From contig NC_092674.1 in assembly GCF_964355755.1 (NCBI RefSeq), forward strand, positions 8,873,001 through 8,937,000: a stretch of 64,000 nt of DNA. Reading direction: 5' to 3'. Each line of letters begins with the position of its first letter. Within the stretch, counting starts at the first letter, position 1. Under the pieces are notes generated by a model, which saw nothing but the letters and a program-made list of their open reading frames with translations, was not told the DNA's origin and searched no databases. Of the stretch, positions 7,801 through 15,401 are shown one piece after another. The position numbers were made by a program, and so were the translations under genes. The DNA comes from Antedon mediterranea (Eukaryota > Echinodermata > Crinoidea > Comatulida > Antedonidae).

Positions 7801-10382
7801 CTAGTGGGAACCAAGCTTAAATGGCAGTTTGCATTTAACATCAGACGTAGTCAAGAACAACTTTGATGAAGCTAATGCCAACATTGATGTCTGTAAGGGC
7901 CTCCTTATTTAGTAGAAGTAAGCAGTTTTTTAAACACAGATGAAAGCTAATGTTAATGTCCATGGCAGGATGGTATTTGTTTTTATCAAGTAATCATGTT
8001 AAATATGATACCACATACTTTCCATGGTCAACTAGACCTCAGAAAGTTCTCTTAGAGAAATCATTAATTTGAATGTATTTGTATTTGTACACAGTGGGCC
8101 TATCAATGCTGTGTTGTTTATTGTTACAGTACAACACTGCCTTTTGGACACTATTAAGGAGACACCGCTATTAAGGGGACACTTTCTAAGCTTGCTTAAC
8201 TTTTTTCTGCAATTGATTATGTAAAATATAATACCGTCTTAGTTCAATGTCAGCTTGTAACTTTGGAATCTTTGCTTCTGTTCTGATAGCATACGCCTCC
8301 ATTTCACTTGTTTCCATTGCAAGTGGTTCTTCAGCTAGCTTATACTGACCATTAGACTTCTCAATTGGATCTTAAACAAAGACAATATTTTATATTTATT
8401 ATATCCACAAAAGATGAAAGAAAGGCTTATGTTTTAGTTTTTATATATTTTGCCAAGGATAACCATAAGCGAATTCATTCAGTATCCTTCTTAAAGGTGG
8501 CAATCCCATTCACAAGACAAATAAATACACAAGATGCTCTCTCTTATTACAATTCAATAGAATTAGTTGCACTTGAGCATTCATTTCAAGTTAACTTTTA
8601 AGCAACTGGTGTCCGAGAGTGCTGTATCGACATATGGAAAAGATTGTAACTTGTAGTTACAATTGCAAGTTGTTTAAGGAACCAGTGTGCTCGTACACTT
8701 ATGCCGACATTGAACTGATCACAACTGGTCCCAGCTACCAGAATATCCATATACACACAGTTTTCAGTTTTATGTCAACAGAAAAATTTCAATCTAGCAT
8801 GATTACATTAAAAAGTACAAACCTAAAATTGTGTAATTAGGAATTCTCCATCTGTCTTTTGAAGCCTGCATTTTATCCGTCTCATCCTGCAACCGTACCC
8901 TCTCTTCGTTTAGTTTCCCACGGTCTGTTCGGTAAATCGCAAGTTCATCTTTCAAGTCCTACATATTATTATATTAAAACAAATAAATTATTCCAATAGT
9001 TTTTTTAAAATATAATGTATGTATGTATGTATTTACTGATTTTAGCACACGCCACAATGAATCCTGCACACTATTGCGAATTTAAATGATTATAAAACTA
9101 TAAACAAGACCTTCTTTCTTTTTGCGAGCACATCTTTCAGAACTGCTTCATTTTTCTTTCCAATTCCATTTCCTGTTGAAAGAAAAGAAGATAATACAGT
9201 AGAAACTTCCTTTGGGACACCTCTATTCAATGGACAACCCTATTCAATGGACAACCCTATTCAATGGACAACCCTATTCAATGGACAACCCTATTCAATG
9301 GACAACCCTATTCAATGGACAACCCTATTCAATGGACAACCCTATTCAATGGACAACACTATTCAATGGACAACACTATTCAATGGACAACCCTATTCAA
9401 TGGACAACCCTATTCAATGGACAACCCTATTCAATGGACAACACTATTCAATGGACAACACTATTCAAGGGACAACCCTATTCAATGGACAACCCTATTC
9501 AATGGACAACCCTATTCAATGGACAACCCTATTCAATGGACAACCCTATTCAATGGACAACCCTATTCAATGGACCAACCCTATTCAATGGACCAACCCT
9601 ATTCAATGGACAACCCTATTCAAGGGACAACCCTATTCAATGGACAACCCTATTCAATGGACAACCCTATTCAATGGACAACCCTATTCAATGGACAACA
9701 CTATTCAAGGGACAACCCTATTCAAGGGACAACCCTATTCAATGGACAACCCTATTCAATGGACAACCCTATTCAATGGACAACCCTATTCAAGGGACAA
9801 CCCTATTCAATGGACAACCCTATCAAGAGGACACTTGTGAAATGTATGATTCCCAATATATGTAACACTACAATTAACCATTATTCAGGTGACACCTCTC
9901 AACTTTGTTGGGTCTCAAAGGTGTCCCTTAATAGCGGTTAGTGGCGTAACGGCTATGAGTGCTCACTGGATAAACCCTGGAGCTTATGGTGGCCCCTGAG
10001 CAGTGTCCAGAGAAGAAAACAGGCATTAAAATATGTCTAAAAAGGCTAAAAACACCTGAGGCCTCCAGTGTTGGAGGGCAACTTAGGGTTCCTGAAACAG
10101 GGGCCTTAGCTTAGATCTCTACGTTACGCCACTGATAAAGGTCCAAATAAATTAATTACCATGATGGTTATTTGGAGTAGCTCTCCTATTGTCCAATATT
10201 TGAGGTTCTTTGTAACGATTCAATTCAGAGTTTGAAGTTTGTAGTCGGTGCAATAGCTGGGCTTGGTTCTGTAGCAGTTTATTGGCTGGAGACTGTGAGT
10301 AATGACTGGCACTCATAATTGCTGTCAGTGTACGTTGTCAAGTGGCTTGCAAAACTCTTTTCTAACTTACTGTTGTAGACAT
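1636..10382 (-). CDS. WD-repeat-like protein with helical N-terminal half, about 791 aa, 20 exons
   Basis: Twenty exons on the minus strand join in phase into a 2376-base frame from ATG at 10382 to TAA at 1636-1638. Nearly all introns are GT-AG. Residues 1-320 are charged and probably helical (for example KLNEERVRLQDE and KRIQEHKEQLTKEK). Residues about 385-640 carry beta-propeller-like segments such as SLSPDHRLLAFGYSHGD, LKWSWDASRLISI, GSLHIWSM, FLVGFDNGDILKC and LLSVDAKGYINIWKY. The last 120 residues start with a lysine-rich stretch. The layout (helical N-terminus, then WD repeats) resembles axonemal dynein intermediate-chain-type or other ciliary WD proteins, but the residues do not match DNAI1, DNAI3 or WDR93 as I remember them, so no symbol is given. 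The exon structure is strong evidence for a real gene; the function is unknown. Many introns hold MITEs and minisatellites. Confidence 0.85.
1962..2207. mobile_element. MITE family E copy 1
   Basis: The right end TTTTTGGGGGACAATACATCT plus TTAA and the internal GCCACATAATAGTTATTCAC match the copies at 55621 and 60702. The left end was not found. It lies in the last intron of the WD-repeat gene. Confidence 0.6.
2240..2404 (-). CDS. WD-repeat-like gene exon 19
   Basis: Codes a lysine- and arginine-rich helical segment, VVFTENAYKSKKRATKKAL to RDDDEGTL, residues about 672-726. Acceptor ATGATAG, donor GTAATA. Confidence 0.85.
2734..2833 (-). CDS. WD-repeat-like gene exon 18
   Basis: Codes MQLSHFGWFEPLNRYRLVMD to VEDQEPQ, residues about 639-671. 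Acceptor ATTGCAG, donor GTGAGA. Confidence 0.85.
3144..3304 (-). CDS. WD-repeat-like gene exon 17
   Basis: Codes INLQHQPNYISQDIPAALF, then LLSVDAKGYINIWKYN, residues about 585-638, ending in another WD-type strand. Acceptor TTGCTAG, donor GTAAGA. Confidence 0.85.
3365..3560. repeat. Degenerate AT-rich tandem repeat
   Basis: Repeats of GCAAATATATACCTGTAT and GCAAATGAATATTG, partly in two-unit higher order, in an intron of the WD-repeat gene. Confidence 0.7.
3643..3753 (-). CDS. WD-repeat-like gene exon 16
   Basis: Codes NEFLVGFDNGDILKCNIEPL to VNTFPK, residues about 548-584, a blade-like strand pair. Acceptor TTTTGCAG, donor GTAAAT. Confidence 0.85.
3788..3916. mobile_element. Short Tigger-like MITE remnant
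   Basis: The ends TACTGTAGAACACCCTATGG and its inverted partner ...TTTTCTACTGTAG resemble the CAGTAGAA ends of other copies in this window. Inside is the family phrase about CCCGTTAATAGGAG. It lies in an intron of the WD-repeat gene. Confidence 0.45.
3983..4071 (-). CDS. WD-repeat-like gene exon 15
   Basis: Codes GPLAEGGTKTATLGPSLSCF to LLGTQ, residues about 518-547. Of two overlapping donors, GTAGGT after CAA is used because it joins LLGTQ to NEFLVGFDNGD in frame. Confidence 0.8.
4340..4493 (-). CDS. WD-repeat-like gene exon 14
   Basis: Codes GSLHIWSMTSGGVATKRDIK to NDYKFKQ, residues about 467-518. GSLHIWSM is a typical end of a WD blade. Acceptor TATCTAG, donor GTAACA. Confidence 0.85.
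4596..4735 (-). CDS. WD-repeat-like gene exon 13
   Basis: Codes GDILVYDLWTSPINLVRLIG to LISINES, residues about 420-466. VYDLW and LKWSWDASRLISI fit WD-repeat strands. The intron upstream holds a degenerate minisatellite at 4795-5095. Confidence 0.85.
4795..5095. repeat. Degenerate minisatellite, unit about 19 bases
   Basis: Variants of ACTGAAATAAACTGCACAC are repeated about 15 times, in an intron of the WD-repeat gene. The repeat peptides readable here are artefacts. Confidence 0.8.
5135..5243 (-). CDS. WD-repeat-like gene exon 12
   Basis: Codes KMYPMLDEIKIVRRSKGVEM, then SLSPDHRLLAFGYSH, residues about 384-420. The second part looks like a propeller blade strand pair. Donor GTAAGC. Confidence 0.8.
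5431..5632 (-). CDS. WD-repeat-like gene exon 11
   Basis: Codes DNIWVHSQKLTSTSEEADK to RTKELAYWK, residues about 316-383, including an acidic run GEDIDDDIKVLHF. Acceptor CTTTCAG, donor GTAGAC. Confidence 0.85.
5887..5983 (-). CDS. WD-repeat-like gene exon 10
   Basis: Codes TKKKEGREENDPAYSLVTGT to ERQKKR, residues about 285-316. The donor is GTATTT. The acceptor is either CCATAG (used here, correct phase) or the nearby GAAG before GCC. Confidence 0.65.
6144..6246 (-). CDS. WD-repeat-like gene exon 9
   Basis: Codes VSAKLSLEITEEYLSTEMC to INSAEE, residues about 250-284. The acceptor TATCTAG is clear. The donor GTGTTA is weak. A phase-compatible alternative donor at 6032 would leave only a 49-base intron, so the earlier one is preferred. 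Confidence 0.6.
6380..6479 (-). CDS. WD-repeat-like gene exon 8
   Basis: Codes RVLDLEEKRIQEHKEQLTKE to MMEEIILE, a strongly helical segment, residues about 217-249. Acceptor AATTTAG, donor GTAAGC. Confidence 0.8.
6655..6907 (-). mobile_element. tRNA-derived SINE
   Basis: On the minus strand the head has A-box-like TGGCGCAGTTTGTAGGAC and B-box-like GAGTTCAAATC. The tail reads GTGCTTAGAGGCCC, then ACTATATAAG and an ATT-rich end. The same tail plan is seen at 16974-17206, 21850-22101 and 53320-53440. Confidence 0.7.
6918..7066. mobile_element. MITE family B copy 1
   Basis: The ends AAGCTCTGTCCACAAACTTT and GTAGACAGAACTTT are inverted. Inside are TGATGTGCCCATATGGAC and two CCATATTT units. It belongs to the family that carries the 21-base minisatellite at 23864. 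It lies in an intron directly next to the SINE at 6655-6907. Confidence 0.75.
7156..7238 (-). CDS. WD-repeat-like gene exon 7
   Basis: Codes VRDILVEVADGIMLFEPEKW to DRLNT, residues about 189-216. The acceptor is TTTTTCAG. The donor GTATCC at 7155 was chosen because it restores the frame into the next exon (DRLNT-I-RVLDLEEKR). Confidence 0.7.
7381..7487 (-). mobile_element. tRNA-Leu/Ser-like SINE head
   Basis: The minus strand reads GGGGCCGAGTGGTTAAGACA, a class II tRNA-like 5' half with an A box, followed by a degenerate 3' half. A functional tRNA is unlikely because the T arm does not fold clearly. Confidence 0.5.
7526..7610 (-). CDS. WD-repeat-like gene exon 6
   Basis: Codes RREVEKMRRNPQHLEGWTYE to QTYHM, residues about 160-188. 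Acceptor GTTTAG, donor GTAAGG. The intron before it carries a 181-base MITE. Confidence 0.8.
7639..7817. mobile_element. MITE family A copy 1 (Tourist-like)
   Basis: The inverted ends AGCGTGGTTCCCACTAG and CTAGTGGGAACCAAGCT enclose two inverted arms rich in ACGCAACGCAAG. TGA precedes and TAA follows, consistent with a 3-base target of the TNA type. The same element is found inverted at 63082-63260. Confidence 0.8.
8128..8202. mobile_element. Tigger-like MITE fragment
   Basis: Contains ACAGTACAACACTGCCTTTT and CTATTAAGGGGACAC, matching the ends of the family that flanks the 17-base minisatellite at 9223. It is intronic. Confidence 0.5.
8235..8370 (-). CDS. WD-repeat-like gene exon 5
   Basis: Codes DPIEKSNGQYKLAEE to KLQADIELR, residues about 115-160. 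Acceptor GTTTAAG, donor GTATTA, ending after two bases of a codon. Confidence 0.8.
8823..8958 (-). CDS. WD-repeat-like gene exon 4
   Basis: Codes the charged helical stretch DLKDELAIYRTDRGKLNEER to RWRIPNYTIL, residues about 70-114. The acceptor is ATGTAG and the donor GTTTGT. Confidence 0.8.
9111..9172 (-). CDS. WD-repeat-like gene exon 3
   Basis: Codes GNGIGKKNEAVLKDVLAK, residues about 49-69. The acceptor CAACAG is good, but the donor GTCTTG is weak, so the 3' edge is less sure. The phase fits both neighbours. The preceding intron holds the 17-base minisatellite. Confidence 0.65.
9196..9943. mobile_element. Tigger-like MITE carrying a minisatellite
   Basis: The left end CAGTAGAAACTTCCTTTGGG and the right-end phrase GGTGTCCCTTAATAGCGG are inverted relatives. 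Almost the whole inside is the 17-base array. It lies in an intron of the WD-repeat gene, between exons 2 and 3. Confidence 0.65.
9223..9825. repeat. 17-base minisatellite, about 35 units
   Basis: The unit is CTATTCAATGGACAACC. Variants differ by C/A (CCCTA or CACTA) and A/G (CAATGG or CAAGGG), and two units have an extra C. Because 17 is not a multiple of 3, all three plus frames stay open as 17-residue repeats; these are not genes. The unit resembles the flanking MITE end GGGACACCTCTATTCAA. Confidence 0.95.
9944..10159. other. Intron remainder with repeat-like text
   Basis: The phrase GTAACGGCTATGAGTGCTCA and later TACGTTACGCCACTG suggest an old repeat with inverted edges (GTGGCGTAAC at 9941 and GTTACGCCAC at 10124). 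No gene was seen. Confidence 0.4.
10160..10292 (-). CDS. WD-repeat-like gene exon 2
   Basis: Codes SPANKLLQNQAQLLHRLQ and onward to NNHHG, about residues 5-48. The acceptor is ACTCACAG and the donor GTAATT; it ends after one base of a codon. Glutamine- and leucine-rich, probably helical. Confidence 0.7.
10371..10382 (-). CDS. WD-repeat-like gene exon 1 (MSTT)
   Basis: Twelve coding bases, ATG plus three codons, then a GTAAGT donor. Joining to the acceptor before 10292 keeps the frame and leaves a 78-base intron. An A lies at -3. The alternative start is the ATG at 10316 (MSASHYS), which is in frame in the unspliced form. Confidence 0.55.
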
Positions 10383-10399
10383 GTTCTAAATGTTTCTGA

Positions 10400-12640
10400 A
10401 ATATATAAGCATTTTGTAAGTTAAGAAGTGTGTATAATATAAATTTTTAGGTAATTAACTTGTGAGACGCAAGTAATAAATGACTTTCCCTATAAAAGTA
10501 ATAATTTGTATAGGCCTAGGACTTTGTATTCTCTGTAAATTGTTATTCGGGAAAATTTCGAGGTCTGTTGACTTGACCATATCATGTGGCATTCTCGAGC
10601 GAGCAAGTGTTGGAATGGGATTTTGGACACTTGACACAAGCAGAATAACCTAGCCTAGTAGCCCCTATGCCTAGTAGCCCTCTAGCCTAGTAAGTAGGGT
10701 AGCCGATGATCACTCCCTCCGACACTGGCTGGCTGGTGGTACAGACAGTATTCCCTGCTGGGCACAAGCCTAGCTAGGAGCCTTAGATGGATAGGCCTAG
10801 CCCTACACGGCTACACGCCTGCTATGCCTATCATTCAGTGTTATTAGACCTACATTAACTGTTTCAGTTTAAAGACTAAAATGTGTTAATTTATAAAATT
10901 TTCTACTGCAGACCACTTGTTTTTCTGGTTGATATGGACGCCGTGATTTTTCCAATACTCAGCAGTTGTTTGTTTTGTATGTTGTGATTTATCTAAACAC
11001 CGCCCTCTATTTTGCATTTTATAATTTAAGGAGCTGGTGTGAAAACACAAAAAAACAAAAAAAAATCTGACAATATTACAGCAGTTTACAGTATTTGTTT
11101 ATGTGTTAAATTACTAATTCTAAAATAATACAACTAAAACAATTACAAAATATTTATGGTTTGTTTTTTATTTTATTAATAATGTTTATTTCTGATATTA
11201 ATTTCATACAATCTGGTCACAATCTTGTTAATGACAAGTTCTTTACAGCATCCAAAAATGTAATTATCTAATCAGACCTTAATTAGACAATTAAACAATT
11301 AACAATGTAAACATATACTTTGGGCAATGAGGTATGGGCCTTTATACATGACAGTGGAAGAGAACTATATCTTTAAAAAAAGAGATTTAACAAGATAAGC
11401 CAATATATTTATTGCTCAGTTTTCCCTTGTCTGTACCGCAAGTTTCTTGTACATAAAACGAAACAAATGATACACAATTTTGTTTATAATATTAAGAGAA
11501 GAGAAAATTAATGGCAGTGATTAGGAAAAATCAGGCCATGTACTATACAAATTTGGTATAGGCTTGGGTATTAGGAAGGGATGTGAAGAATAGAATATAC
11601 TTAACTTATAATAATAACTTAAGTACAGTAATAATTACAAACAAATTTAATGATATTTTCGTATATGATAAATGATGACAAAATTGTTCTTTGGTGAAAT
11701 CTGTTGATTTGATTTCTTTAATAAACTTGTCTGAAAAAATTCTTGAATAAAGAACAAATCAAATACTCGGTCTCAGATATAGTCTTTAAATTTCTAGAAA
11801 AACTAAACTTGTATTTATTGGCCAGTGGCCTAAGAGAAAAAGTTTGAGATTTTTGTATCGTAAACCATAAAATACCAGGCATTACAATAAGCATGGATAT
11901 TTGAGTAAATTTTATGAAGAAAAATTCTAATATTAAAAAAAAAAAAAAATGGATATATAACATTGAATGCAGTGATTGTTTATTTTAAAGACGTATACAA
12001 TTTCATATTTTTATGAATTTACATGTTTCTTTTATTAAAGCCAATTGGATACTAAAATTGGTGATCATTCCACCAATGACAAAATGTGGAAATGTCACAT
12101 GATTACCGAGCGATCCAATTTGTGTATTGGATGATAAAAATCTTAAATATTAATGAATAAAGTTCGCTAACGAATTACATTTGCATAGGCATCATACATA
12201 CATATATATTATTATTACCAATTTATACAGTCTTACATCTGTAAATTAAAAAAAAAAACACCAGGGGCAGATTCAGTACGGTATCATTTGGGTCGGTCAC
12301 TCCCCCTTTTGACAGCTACAACTACATTATGAACTAATTTATATCTATATTTGACAGGTTATTAATATTCTTCGCTCCCGTTCTGGATCCGCCCCTGATC
12401 ACAACCACTCAATCAATTTTATACGCCATTTTGATTCAGGAGAAATTCTGTTAAAATAAGTTTATTGATTACTTTGTGTTATAATTGTTAAAAGCATTCT
12501 TTTTTGTTTGTAAAATTGTAAAAGGGAACATTCTTATCTTAGAAATTTCTAAAATTAGTGAAATACTGATACTAGATAGTTATATTTTGATTCCAAAGTG
12601 TCTTAAATAACTGATTTAGATTTTGCATGGAAATGCATAT
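10400..12640. other. Intergenic and possible CASK 3' UTR, no gene seen
   Basis: AT-rich and without a supported exon. 10630-10860 is a GC-richer patch with repeated GCCTAGTAGCCC and TAGGCCTAG motifs upstream of the WD-repeat gene start, which might be its promoter region. A poly(A) run lies at 11935-11949. Confidence 0.4.
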
Positions 12641-12759
12641 ATTTTACATCTCTCAAAAGGTGGCGTTAGTATTCCAGTCAAAAATACAAAGTTTAAGTAG
12701 ACGTAACCCAGTGAAATGGTTAATCTGTAGAGTAATTTTCATACAATATGCACCAATAC

Positions 12760-13060
12760 ACCAGATCATGAATATGCGAATACCAATACTGTATCCCATA
12801 TCATAAATTGAATCATCGGTACACCTGCTTCCCAGATAATTCATATTTAATTACCGATACACCTGCATTCCAGATCATGAATATTCAATGACCTATACAC
12901 CTGCATTCCAGATCATTAATATTCAAATTCCGGTACACCTGCTTAGGCCTACCAGTTTATGAATATTCAGTTACCAGTAGGCCCACACTTGCACCACAGT
13001 TTATGAATATTTTAATAACAAAATACCTGCATCAGATCATGAATATTCAAATACCAGTTG
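12760..13060. repeat. Degenerate tandem repeat, unit about 50-55 bases
   Basis: Six or so units built on ACACCTGCATTCCAGATCAT, then GAATATTCAA and TACC. It lies between the WD-repeat gene and CASK. Confidence 0.75.
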
Positions 13061-15221
13061 ACCAATCACATTTTAATGTTTTACATTTAATAATGAAATT
13101 TGTAAAACATTAAACAATCATACTAAAATTAGTCTTTTAAAGAATAAATTACATGTGTCTCTCACCTAAATATTTCAATAAGCCAATAAACTTAGCTTAA
13201 ACATTTGAATAAACCAATCAAATTAATTCATAAATTTGAATAAGCCAATCAAATGAAGTCATACACTGTATGTACTAATCAAATAGTACATCTAAATTTG
13301 CAATCAAAATATTTAACAATTGTATGATCAAGATTTCAAATAGCTTTCTGATAAAATCTGTTAAGAGATTCACCAACAAATTATTTAAATAATGATTACT
13401 ATGAATCAGAAGCTATATATATCCTACAAACAACATGGTCATCTATGAGAAAAATAAGTTTTTCTTGCTAAACTGTGTAAAACAATATGTAAACGTGAAA
13501 ATCTATCTATTACCATTGTACTATAACTAGTGAAACACATTAAACATATTTGTTTATTAAAAATAAATTATATTATATTCTAAAATCAATTTTTTTTTCT
13601 CTTCCCATCTACTATTCACACACTCATCAGATACACGCAAAAAAAGAAACTATCGATGATAAATGATAAAAGTCTAAATAGACTTGATAAGTAAACTGTA
13701 CAATTTTCAAGTTTGAAAGAAAGAGAATTCCCAGAATGCCATTGTGGGGAATTCCCAGAATGACATTATTGTGGGGAATTCCCGAAATGACAAGTTGGAA
13801 GCTACCATTACAATATAATATATATATTTTTGTTCAAATTTTTTTACATATAAAAATCCCAGTCAGATTTAGTAATTAATAATGCATTTCGACTTAACCT
13901 GAATAACTTCCGCTACAAATCACAAACATTTTGTTAAATTACAGACTTGTCATAATTTTTCATGTTAATTTTTGTTTCAATATAAGAGCCTCCCTACGTT
14001 AAATAAAATTGTTGTTCTGGTCATGTTATTACCAGTTTCTATTTTTAAGAAATTGCATTCCAATCTACTTAAGCTGGTTACTGTTGACTGGTGTGTGAGA
14101 GACAGTGTTGTGTTAAAGACAGATGATGAAGTATCTAGTATGGGCTTGAAGAATCACCAGCCACAACAAAATCCAAAAAGTCCCAACGATCATAATATAT
14201 GATTAATTTCTGCTACTTGTACCTATACACTTACAGTAAATCGAGAGGTAAATGGAGAATTTATTTATTTTAATAATTTTTCTTCAAAAAAGATAGGCAG
14301 GTAAAAATTGTTTTGGGAAAACCAGATAGTAGACATTGGTTGCCCAAAGAGCAACTTAATGTCCAGCATTCTGCAAGCCCTGCTACTAGTATACAGGCAT
14401 CAGATATTACTCTGGCAATGATAACAAAGTAACAGTAACCAAACTGAAATACTTAATATCTTCCATTCTTTTCTGAACAAAAATTAGTTAAAAAATAAGA
14501 TAATAACTACAACTTGAATGTGATGAAATTTGAAATTGTTATCAAACTATCCTTTTAAACATACATTACTCGACGTGTTACAAATTAAATATATAGAGCT
14601 CTCAATAGCATTACTTTAAAACTCAACATTTTATATAAAATTTGGATGTAAATTTATAATTGTTATGCAATCTGCTGCAATTTTTTTTGCATTCCAAACT
14701 TTGTATTTACGTACATTTATCATGACTGTAGATGAGCAGAGTTGTAATATATAATATTCATGGTTTTTAATATTAATTTTTTTTATTAAAATCATTTTTT
14801 ATATTTATGTTCAATTCTTGCTTTGTTTCTCAATCAAATAAATTATAATTTTAATTCAAGCACCAAATAATATGAAGAATATTAAATTAATACGTATATG
14901 TAAAGCTATAGAGGGCTCCATTTTATAATCCAATTCATGGTAAATGAGTAACAAATCATAATTAGCAAATTTTAATTAGGTAAAAAATCTTTGAATTACT
15001 TTCAATAATTCAATTAATTATTGATTATATTTATATTATCAAAACTTATTTAGATATTTTGTCTTTGTGTTAATATACAGTATCTAATATTCACTCAAAA
15101 CAATTAACAAAACATAGTTTTTTTGGACAAAAAACCTCTGAGTTGGTTTGCACCATTCCAATAAAAACAAAGGACTGTTTGCGACTTGCACCATGACGAT
15201 TGAGAACAGTGCCCTCAATGT
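13060..15221. other. AT-rich stretch before the CASK stop, probably 3' UTR
   Basis: No supported coding region. As CASK is read leftwards from its stop at 15222, at least the part near 15.2 kb should be its 3' UTR. Several TTTATT (AATAAA on the minus strand) are present and the true end cannot be chosen. Confidence 0.4.
13725..13797. repeat. Three-unit repeat of GGGGAATTCCCAGAATG
   Basis: Three units of about 27-30 bases, each with GAATTCCCAGAATGACAT or a close variant. Each unit has the palindrome GGGAATTCCC. Confidence 0.8.
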
Positions 15222-15401
15222 TTAGTATACCCAGCTGACGGGTACCCACTGAGGTGTTGTGCATATTTCTTCAATTGCTGATTCCAGTATTCGGATGGTT
15301 TCATCAATGTCGTTGTTGATTATTGTTAAATCAAAGTAATGACCATAAGCTTGTTTTAGAAGATCGGATTCTTTTGCGAGTTTCTCTAAACTACTATCGC
15401 C
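15222..15401 (-). CDS. CASK: CASK last exon: GK-like domain end and C-terminus
   Basis: Codes [37 protein letters not shown] and [12 protein letters not shown], then TAA at 15222-15224. The acceptor is CATTTTAG. The WVPVSWVY ending is diagnostic of CASK. Confidence 0.95.
   Translation of the reverse strand, partial: GDSSLEKLAKESDLLKQAYGHYFDLTIINNDIDETIRILESAIEEICTTPQWVPVSWVY

Noticed and set aside
9212-9941. Three overlapping plus-strand open frames of 197-225 codons with 17-residue repeats
   Set aside because: They are the three readings of a 17-base minisatellite that lacks stop codons. No start context, no non-repeat domain, and the array lies in an intron of a minus-strand gene.
1636-10382. 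Naming the gene as a specific dynein intermediate chain or WDR93
   Set aside because: The overall plan is similar, but remembered sequences of DNAI1, DNAI3 and WDR93 do not match the visible stretches.
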